Shown one piece after another: positions 6,616-12,939 of a DNA stretch of 12,939 nucleotides. The DNA lies in the NCBI GenBank assembly GCA_015767395.1, contig JADWMI010000044.1, forward strand, positions 1 to 12,939. Reading direction: 5' to 3'. Both the position numbers and the translations under genes were made by a program. Numbering within the stretch: position 1 is the first letter of the stretch; each line of letters begins with the position of its first letter. Origin of the DNA: Bacteroidota bacterium. GTDB taxonomy: Bacteria > Bacteroidota > Bacteroidia > Flavobacteriales > Flavobacteriaceae. Under the pieces are notes generated by a model. That model was not told the origin of the DNA. It saw nothing but the letters and a program-made list of their open reading frames with translations, and made no database searches.

Positions 6616-9604
6616 TGGTTTAAATGCCGCTGGGATTTTCACTAGAGGTGTAACCGTTGGAAACAATCAAAACGTCGTGGCGAATTCGATGTTGGATTTG
6701 CAAATTTCCGGGAAATTGTCTGATAAAGTTACCTTAAAAGCCTCAATAGTTGATACCAATTTACCCATTCAAGAAAATGGAAACACCTATAAGTTAAATG
6801 AATTCGATCGTGTTTTTATTGAATTGTATAGTGATGAGTGGAGTGTCAATGCCGGAGATATATATTTAAAAAACAATGAAACAGCGTTTTTAAGATTCAA
6901 TAAAAAGGTGTCAGGGTTGGCAGTTGATGCACATATAAAAAATGAAAATACAGCCATTGATGCAAAAGCTTCTGGGGCTTTTGTAAGAGGGAAATACAGT
7001 AAGATAAAATTTAACGGACAAGAAGGCAACCAAGGCCCATATAAAATAACGGATTTTGGAAGTAATACCTATGTTTTAATTCTGTCGGGAACTGAGCAGA
7101 TATATGTAAACGGGCAGCTATTAAAAAGAGGAGAAGAAAACGATTATATAATTGATTATAACAATGCCGAAATTACATTTAATACCACATTTCCAATTAC
7201 TTCAAATATGCGTATTTCGGCAGAATACCAGTACACGGATAGGGTTTATAATAGATTTATAACTTATGAAAAAGTAAATTTTGAGAAGGATAAATTTTCA
7301 GTTGGAGGCTATTTTTACAATGAAAATGATTTAAAAAATCAGTCTTTAGAACCTGAATTAAGCGATCAGCAAAAGCAAATTTTAGCGGACGCCGGGGACA
7401 ATCCATTGAAAATGATTTCTCCTTCTGCTTATGAAACGGAATATTCAGAAAACGCTATTTTATATAAAAAAACAATACTCGGCAACGTTGAGATATTTGA
7501 ATATTCAAACAATGAAAACGATAAATTATATAATGTTACCTTTTCCTATATAGGCGAAAATTTAGCAGCTTATGTTTTAAAGGAAGTAATTGCAACAGGC
7601 AGTATTTATGAATATATAGGTGAAAATTTGGGTAATTATACACCAGCAATAAAGTTGATTTCACCAAATAAATTACAAGTTGCAGTTTTTACAGGGTCTT
7701 ACAATCCATCTCAAAAAACCACTATAAACGCTGAAGCTGCTTTTAGTAATAACGATCAAAATTTGTTTTCAAACATTGATAATGAAAATAATAATGGAAT
7801 TGCTTCAAAAGTATCTTGGGATCAGGTAATTTTTCAGAAAGAATGGGAATTAAAAAGTAGTTTAAAATACGACTATATAAACAAAGATTTTAAAACCATT
7901 CAACGAATTCAAAATATTGAATTTGACAGAGATTGGAATATCAATCAAATTTATGGAAACCAGCAATTAATAAGTGCCGGATTAAATTTTTCAAACAAAA
8001 AAAGTAGTTCAATTCAATATGGATTTTCAAATTTAAAATTTGCTGATGATTACAATGGATACAATCATTTTTTCACGGGTAAATATCAGAAAAATAAGTT
8101 TTCTGTAAATTTTGATAGTAGTTTTTTAAACAGCACATCAACATTAGAAGATGGTCTGTTTTTACGTTATTATTTAAATACCAAGTACAATTTAAAAAAG
8201 GGATGGTTAGGAGCTAATTTAAATGGCGAAAACAATGAACGTATCAATAATTTAACGGCTAAATTAGATGTTTTAAGTCATAAATTTAATGAATATGAAG
8301 CCTTCGCTGCTGTTGGAGATTCGGCTAAAGTATTTACGCAGTTTGGGGCAATTTTTAGAACAACAGATAGCATACAAAATAACGAATTTAAACGTGTAAG
8401 CAATGCAAGGACCTACTATTTAAGGTCAAGTTTTATAAACGCTAAAAACACGAATTTAGATGTTTATGTTAATTACAGAACGGTAAGAAATGTTCAAATT
8501 GCAGATGAAGAATCGTTAAATTCCAAAATAGTTTACAAACAGCAAGTTTGGCATCAGTTTTTAAGTTTTAATACCGTTTATCAAACGCGTTCAGGAACGA
8601 TGCCTTTACAAGATTACAACTATATTGAAACGGAACCAGGTCAGGGTTTTTATATGTGGATTGATTATAATGAAAATGGAATTAAAGAATTGAATGAGTT
8701 TGAAATTGCACAGTTTGCAGATCAGGCTCGTTATTTAAGAGTGGTTTTACCAACCATAAATTATATTGCAACGCATCAAAATATTTTTAGTACCAGTTTT
8801 ATTATAAATCCACAACAATGGTCTTCTAGAGGAGGAATTAAAAATGTAATGTCACATTTTTACAATCAAACCAGTATGTTAATTGATAGTAAACAACAAA
8901 AAAAGGACAATAAATTAAACTTAAATCCTTTTGATGTTGACAATGAAAATTTATTAGGACTTATTTTTAATTTCAACAATAGTTTTTACTTCAACAAAGG
9001 GGAAAAGAATTTTTCAACTACCTATAGGTATATAAAATCTCAAAATAAAAGTACCACAACAATTGATGGTTTAGAAAATATTATTCAATTGCATCAATTG
9101 CAGTTTGAACATGAAATAGGTGATTTTTGGTTACTGAATTTTGATATTGGAAAATCTAAAAACGAAGTGTTATCTGATAATTACGCCAATAGAAATTACA
9201 ATTTAAATAGTTATGCGGTACTACCAAAATTGTCTTATTATCTTAATAAGGGTACTTATTTTGCTGTTTATTATGAGTTTAAAAATAAAGAAAATACAAT
9301 TTCTGATTTGGAAAAATTAAATTCTGATAAAATAGGTATTTCTGGAAACTACATAAAAAATGAGAAATCACAACTTAAAGCTGAGTTCAATTTATTTAAC
9401 AACACTTTTAATGGAAATAGTAATTCTCCTGTTGCTTATCAAATGTTAGAAGGTTTACAGCCAGGTAAAAATTATACTTGGAGTTTGTTGTTTCAGAGAA
9501 GAATTTTCTCATTCCTAAATTTAAATGTGAATTACCTGGGCAGGAAAAGTGAAACTTCTAAAACCATTCATACTGGATCTGTAGAGCTAAAAGCGCATTT
9601 TTAA
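6602..9604 (+). pseudogene. Large outer-membrane beta-barrel protein, main part
   Basis: This is the remaining 1,000 codons of the gene that begins at 6211. A GTG at 6677 could be named as a start, but it would discard the coding-like 'FQPFDGLNAAGIFTRGVTVG' and leave no signal peptide, so I treat the gene as frameshifted. Near the start is 'LDLQISGKLSDKVTLKASI', then a small beta domain with 'QIYVNGQLLKRGEENDYIID'. It resembles conserved Bacteroidota surface proteins of about 1,100 residues. The rest is rich in alternating aromatic strands and ends '...SVELKAHF', with a terminal Phe typical of outer-membrane barrels. An EF-hand-like loop lies at 8663-8698. Two 'YIGENL' repeats lie at 7547-7563 and 7613-7629 (17 bases, one mismatch). 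The intact length of the downstream frame suggests recent or reversible disruption. Function is unknown to me; a surface or transport role is inference. Confidence 0.8.
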
Positions 9605-9635
9605 ACTAAAACCAATCAAGTCTCCTTTTTTCGTA

Positions 9636-9643
9636 TATATTTA
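9636..9643 (+). promoter_or_regulatory. Possible -7 element (TATATTTA)
   Basis: TATATTTA differs from the TAnnTTTG consensus only at the last base and lies 19 bases before the ATG at 9663. No TTG is seen at -33. It may drive the small barrel gene independently of the upstream gene. Tentative in this AT-rich gap. Confidence 0.25.
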
Positions 9644-9662
9644 CGTCAACTAAAAAAATTAT

Positions 9663-10184
9663 ATGAAAAAACTTATTTTGTCTTTAACACTATTTTTAGT
9701 GTTTTTCAGTGTGACTTCTCAGGAAAAAGAGAGAAAACATGAATTGAAATTAAACATCCTTACCACACTTTTCACAATTCCAGAAATTGGCTATGATTAT
9801 ATTCTAAATAATGATTCATCTGTAGGTATTGATGTGTTGTTTACTTGGAATAAATATGTTGGTCCTGATTTAGACTTTGCATTGACACCTCATTATCGTT
9901 ATTTTTTCGGAAACAAAAGAGCTGCTGGTTTTTTTCTTGAAGGTTGGAGTTCACTTAGAGCAAATCCAAAAGAATATAATAGCTATGCGCTTATTTTAGG
10001 AGAACCTTATCAAGAGTTTTCTAATGATTTAGACGTTGCTTTAGGAATTTCAATTGGAGGAAAATATTTATTGAAAAAAGATTTTGTTTTGGAAACTTTT
10101 TTTGGTGGCGGTCCAAATTTGATTCATCCTGAATATAATTCTTTAGCCCTTCGGTTTGGAGTAACCTTAGGAAAGCGTTTCTAA
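9663..10184 (+). CDS. Small outer-membrane beta-barrel protein (DUF3575-like)
   Basis: This is a 173-residue exported protein. The signal peptide is MKKLILSLTLFLVFFSVTSQ (residues 1-20), and the mature part is almost entirely beta strands of alternating pattern: 'HELKLNILTTLFTIPEIGYDY', 'FALTPHYRYFFG', 'GISIGGKYLLKKDFVLETFFG', and a last strand 'LALRFGVTLGKRF' ending in Phe. This is the layout of small 8-stranded outer-membrane barrels, and the opening 'KLNILTT...PEIGYDYIL' resembles the DUF3575 family. No enzyme motif is visible; the role is unknown. It follows the large barrel gene by 58 bases on the same strand with no terminator hairpin between them, so read-through is possible. A strong hairpin follows its stop. 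Confidence 0.75.
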   Translation: MKKLILSLTLFLVFFSVTSQEKERKHELKLNILTTLFTIPEIGYDYILNNDSSVGIDVLFTWNKYVGPDLDFALTPHYRYFFGNKRAAGFFLEGWSSLRANPKEYNSYALILGEPYQEFSNDLDVALGISIGGKYLLKKDFVLETFFGGGPNLIHPEYNSLALRFGVTLGKRF

Positions 10185-10204
10185 TTTAGTAAAAATAATA
10201 AAAC

Positions 10205-10244
10205 AAAAAACTCCGAAGAAATTAATTTCTTTGGAGCTTTTTAT
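10205..10244. terminator. Bidirectional intrinsic terminator
   Basis: CTCCGAAGAAATT (10211-10223) pairs with AATTTCTTTGGAG (10224-10236), with one G-U pair in the plus-strand RNA. A T run follows on the plus strand (10238-10242), and an A run precedes it (10205-10210), which is a T run for the minus strand. It lies between the converging barrel gene and glyQS, so it should serve both. Confidence 0.85.
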
Positions 10245-10262
10245 TTTATATAAAACGGATTG

Positions 10263-11804
10263 TTACATTTTCATCAACCAGTTTTTAACATCAACTTCTT
10301 CTTTAATAATAGCTTTTAAATCAGCAATTTTAACACGTTGTTGTTTCATGGTATCTCTGTGACGTATGGTAACAGTATCATCAGTTAACGTATCGTGATC
10401 AACAGTTATACAAAAAGGTGTTCCGTTGGCATCTTGTCTTCTATAACGTCTTCCAACAGCATCTTTTTCATCATATGTAACGTTGAAATCCCATTTTAAA
10501 TCCTCCACAATATTTTTAGCAACTTCTGGTAAACCATCTTTTTTTACCAGTGGTAAAATAGCAGCTTTGGTTGGTGCTAAAACTGCGGGTAACTTTAATA
10601 CCGTTCTTGTAGTTCCGTTTTCTAATGCTTCTTCTTGTAAAGAGTTTGAAAAAACAGCTAAGAACATACGGTCTAAACCAATAGAAGTTTCAACAACATA
10701 AGGAACATAATGTTCGTTGATTTCAGGGTCAAAATAGTTAAGTTTTTTTCCTGAATGTTTTTCATGTGCTTTTAAATCAAAATCAGTACGAGAATGAATT
10801 CCTTCTAGTTCTTTAAATCCGAAAGGAAACTTGAACTCAATATCAGCAGCAGCATCAGCATAATGTGCTAATTTATCATGGTCGTGAAAACGGTAATTAT
10901 CTTGTCCCATTCCTAAAGAAAGGTGCCATTTTAAACGCGTTTCTTTCCATTGTTCGTACCATTCTTTTTGAGTGCCAGGGCGCACAAAAAATTGCATTTC
11001 CATTTGTTCAAATTCACGCATACGGAAAATAAACTGACGTGCAACTATTTCGTTTCTGAAAGCTTTCCCTGTTTGTGCAATTCCAAAAGGAATTTTCATT
11101 CGTCCAGTTTTTTGAACATTTGAAAAGTTTACAAAAATACCTTGAGCAGTTTCTGGACGTAAATATAAATCCATTGCAGTATCTGCAGAAGCACCTAGTT
11201 TAGTTCCAAACATTAGGTTGAACTGCTTCACATCTGTCCAATTTTTTGAACCTGATAACGGACAACCAATTTCAAGTTCTTCAATCAAGGCTTTTACATC
11301 GGCTAAATCTTCTTTTTCTAAAGATTGACCCATACGTTTTAATATAGCATCCCCTTTTTCTTTGTATCCAACAACTCTTGGGTTGGTTGCTAAAAATTGC
11401 TCTTTATCAAAAGATTCGCCAAAACGTTTTGTCGCCTTTGCTACTTCTTTTTCAATTTTTGTATCTAGTTTGCCAACGTAATCTTCAATAAGTACATCAG
11501 CTCTATATCTTTTTTTGGAATCTTTATTGTCAATTAAAGGGTCATTAAAAGCATCTACATGGCCAGAAGCTTTCCAAGTTTTTGGGTGCATAAAAATTGC
11601 AGCGTCTAGGCCTACAATGTTTTCGTGCATTTGAACCATTGCTTTCCACCAGTAATCTCTAATGTTTTTCTTTAATTCTACACCGTTTTGAGCATAGTCA
11701 TATACCGCACTCAAACCATCATATATTTCACTTGATTGAAATACATAACCATACTCCTTTGCATGTGAAACTACTTTTTTAAATTTATCTTCTTGATTTG
11801 CCAT
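10263..11804 (-). CDS. glyQS: Glycine-tRNA ligase, single-chain dimeric type
   Basis: This class II aminoacyl-tRNA synthetase (513 residues) charges tRNA-Gly. It is the alpha2 type found in Bacteroidota, archaea and eukaryotes, not the two-subunit GlyQ/GlyS type. Visible landmarks are the N-terminal motif 1 region with 'SSEIYDGLSAVYDYAQNGVELK', 'LRPETAQGIF' at 215-224 in the glycyl-adenylate site, and motif 2 'AFRNEIVARQFIFRMREFEQ' (about 248-267). Motif 3 is 'SIGLDRMFLAVF' (374-385). The C-terminal anticodon-binding domain is at about 405-510, with 'GRRYRRQDANGTPFCITVD'. Length is normal and no motif is broken. The ATG at 11804 gives the conventional N-terminus. A TAnnTTTG element ends four bases upstream. 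The gene is closed off on both sides by terminators, so it is probably transcribed alone. Confidence 0.97.
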   Translation of the reverse strand: MANQEDKFKKVVSHAKEYGYVFQSSEIYDGLSAVYDYAQNGVELKKNIRDYWWKAMVQMHENIVGLDAAIFMHPKTWKASGHVDAFNDPLIDNKDSKKRYRADVLIEDYVGKLDTKIEKEVAKATKRFGESFDKEQFLATNPRVVGYKEKGDAILKRMGQSLEKEDLADVKALIEELEIGCPLSGSKNWTDVKQFNLMFGTKLGASADTAMDLYLRPETAQGIFVNFSNVQKTGRMKIPFGIAQTGKAFRNEIVARQFIFRMREFEQMEMQFFVRPGTQKEWYEQWKETRLKWHLSLGMGQDNYRFHDHDKLAHYADAAADIEFKFPFGFKELEGIHSRTDFDLKAHEKHSGKKLNYFDPEINEHYVPYVVETSIGLDRMFLAVFSNSLQEEALENGTTRTVLKLPAVLAPTKAAILPLVKKDGLPEVAKNIVEDLKWDFNVTYDEKDAVGRRYRRQDANGTPFCITVDHDTLTDDTVTIRHRDTMKQQRVKIADLKAIIKEEVDVKNWLMKM

Positions 11805-11808
11805 TGTG

Positions 11809-11816
11809 CAAAAATA
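11809..11816 (-). promoter_or_regulatory. -7 promoter element of glyQS (TATTTTTG)
   Basis: On the minus strand this reads TATTTTTG, an exact TAnnTTTG match, ending four bases (CACA) before the glyQS ATG. Since the upstream gene ends in a strong terminator at 11834-11873, glyQS needs its own promoter and this is the best candidate. It predicts a leaderless or nearly leaderless message. No clear -33 TTG is visible. Confidence 0.55.
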
Positions 11817-11833
11817 GTAAAGGTTTTAGTACT

Positions 11834-11873
11834 AAAAAATAAAAAAGTGGAAATAGCCTAAACTATTTCCACT
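11834..11873 (-). terminator. Strong intrinsic terminator before glyQS
   Basis: AGTGGAAATAG (11846-11856) and CTATTTCCACT (11863-11873) form a perfect 11-bp stem with a 6-base loop. On the minus strand it is followed by TTTTTATTTTT (complement of 11834-11845). It ends the transcript of the coiled-coil gene. The plus strand lacks a T run after the stem, so it acts in one direction. Confidence 0.88.
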
Positions 11874-11900
11874 CAATTTATATTAAGTTATTATTGTTTC

Positions 11901-12785
11901 TTATTTTAAAGTAATAGTACTTGTCCCACTATTCATATCATCAATGTAAATGTTTACTGTATAAATACCTTTATCTAATGCGTCTCTGTTAACTTCAATC
12001 AATGAAATTACAGATACATCTTGATTTAGATAATCTACAATTGTTCTATCACTATAAGTTATTGAGTTTCCATCTGCCAATGTTAATTCTCCAGCATTTC
12101 CTATTGTAATACCTTTTGGGTCTTTAATTTGAAGGTATACTTCACGTTCACCTTTTTCAGCAATTGCATTGTTGGCAACTGTGAAGTTAATTCTAAAAGC
12201 ATCTGTATATTTTGACCTTTTGGTTTCAACAAGTTTACCACTATTTTTTTCACGCATTGCCAGTACTACAGCAGAATTTACTTTTAAAATAGAACCAATG
12301 GTTACTTTTTCTTTTAAATCTATGTTTTTCAACGCTAGTGTATCGTTCATTGCTCTCTGCGTTGAAATAGTAACATTTGCACTGTCTAAACCTTGCGTTA
12401 ACAAATTGTTTTTCTTATTCAATTCTTCATTCATTACAAACAACTCTTTATTTGCAGCTTCTAATTTTTCAACTTGTTTTCTATAACGGCTAATTAAACT
12501 GTAGTTGATTGCTTTTAAATCTTTAATGGAATCTCTTAATGCAATAATTTTATCTCTTTCAATTGCTAACTCACCAGCCATTGCAGTATTTTCACCAATA
12601 GCTTCTTCGTATTTCACAATCATGCTATCTAAGTTTAATTCAACCTCAGATTTTTCTGCTTCAATAGCATCAGTTAATTTTTTGTGTTCGCCGTTGTTAT
12701 AAAAAGTATAACCTAGAACTCCAGCTAACAGAATTGCTAATGCAATAATGATTAGCTTGTTATTTGATTTTTTATTTTCTTCCAT
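11901..12785 (-). CDS. Membrane-anchored coiled-coil protein, unknown function
   Basis: This is a 294-residue protein with no enzyme motif. A polar N-terminus (MEENKKSNNK) is followed by one membrane helix at about 10-29 (LIIIALAILLAGVLGYTFY). A long coiled-coil region, rich in Glu, Lys, Asn and Leu, runs from about 33 to 165. A beta-rich C-terminal domain spans about 166-294, ending 'DKGIYTVNIYIDDMNSGTSTITLK'. The layout suggests a periplasm-facing stalk and head anchored in the inner membrane. Relatives in flavobacteria have, as I recall, sometimes been labelled 'chromosome partitioning protein ParA'. Nothing here supports that: there is no Walker A motif or ParA fold. It is a single-gene unit ended by the terminator at 11834-11873. 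No TAnnTTTG match is visible upstream; TTCTTTG at 12819-12825 (minus) is the nearest. Confidence 0.75.
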   Translation of the reverse strand: MEENKKSNNKLIIIALAILLAGVLGYTFYNNGEHKKLTDAIEAEKSEVELNLDSMIVKYEEAIGENTAMAGELAIERDKIIALRDSIKDLKAINYSLISRYRKQVEKLEAANKELFVMNEELNKKNNLLTQGLDSANVTISTQRAMNDTLALKNIDLKEKVTIGSILKVNSAVVLAMREKNSGKLVETKRSKYTDAFRINFTVANNAIAEKGEREVYLQIKDPKGITIGNAGELTLADGNSITYSDRTIVDYLNQDVSVISLIEVNRDALDKGIYTVNIYIDDMNSGTSTITLK

Positions 12786-12816
12786 GATAAAATATTTAGG
12801 GGGGTTTATTGTTTAA

Positions 12817-12831
12817 CGCAAAGAACGCAAA
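12817..12831. repeat. CGCAAA direct repeat upstream of the coiled-coil gene
   Basis: CGCAAA occurs at 12817-12822 and 12826-12831, separated by GAA; including flanks it is a near-perfect tandem 9-mer (AACGCAAAG, AACGCAAAT). It lies about 32-46 bases before the ATG at 12785, over the expected promoter region. It could be a regulator half-site pair or a small copy of a dispersed repeat. The remainder of the right edge (12832-12939) is AT-rich with nothing I can assign. Confidence 0.35.
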
Positions 12832-12939
12832 TAAATTACTGATAATTTATATTTATTGAAGTGTTGTTTTAATGTGTAACTATAAAGTTATGAAATTCAA
12901 TGTTATAATCATAATTTATTAATTGTAGATTCATAAAAA

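Noticed and set aside
6677..9604. Independent gene starting at GTG 6677
   Set aside because: Coding-like sequence extends upstream in the same frame to 6602 and there is no signal peptide after 6677, so it is the second part of a split gene.
12865..12934. Short minus-strand ORF (about 22 codons) at the right edge
   Set aside because: AT-rich, no promoter or ribosome-binding signal, no recognisable features.

Overview
The window is AT-rich and densely coded. Everything recognisable points to a chromosome of the Bacteroidota, most likely a flavobacterium (inference). The signs are a BatD/BatE aerotolerance-type cluster, a TonB with the Bacteroidota 'EDAPIFPGC' segment, a TlpA-like lipoprotein, class-typical outer-membrane barrels, a single-chain glycyl-tRNA synthetase, and promoter elements of the TAnnTTTG type used by the Bacteroidota primary sigma factor. 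Shine-Dalgarno sequences are weak or absent. No tRNA, rRNA, CRISPR array, insertion sequence or phage gene was seen.

Layout. (1) 1-2145, plus strand: the 3' part of batD (cut by the window edge), then batE one base downstream. These are the last genes of a probable batABCDE operon. (2) 2191-4691, minus strand: tonB, then a small retropepsin-like aspartic protease with its own promoter, then a TlpA-like thioredoxin lipoprotein. (3) 4939-9604, plus strand: a TatD-family metal-dependent hydrolase, then an O6-alkylguanine-DNA alkyltransferase (ogt) overlapping it by 11 bases through a TTG start, then a large surface gene of about 1,130 codons that is split by a +1 frameshift. A small outer-membrane barrel gene (9663-10184) follows. 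(4) 10263-12785, minus strand: a membrane-anchored coiled-coil protein, a strong terminator, then glycyl-tRNA synthetase. A bidirectional terminator separates glyQS from the converging barrel gene.

The region reads mostly as an ordinary housekeeping and envelope stretch, and I see no clear sign of a new multi-gene system. The point most worth checking is the frameshift in the large outer-membrane gene. Conserved-looking sequence continues without loss in the next frame. One of the two possible slip points is a UUU-UGA site resembling a +1 recoding signal, so a sequencing or assembly error, a real mutation, phase variation and programmed frameshifting all need separating. Secondary points are TAnnTTTG promoters placed only four bases before ATG at tatD and glyQS (possible leaderless mRNAs), a strong orphan hairpin between the divergent tonB and tatD genes, and an EF-hand-like loop inside the large barrel protein.
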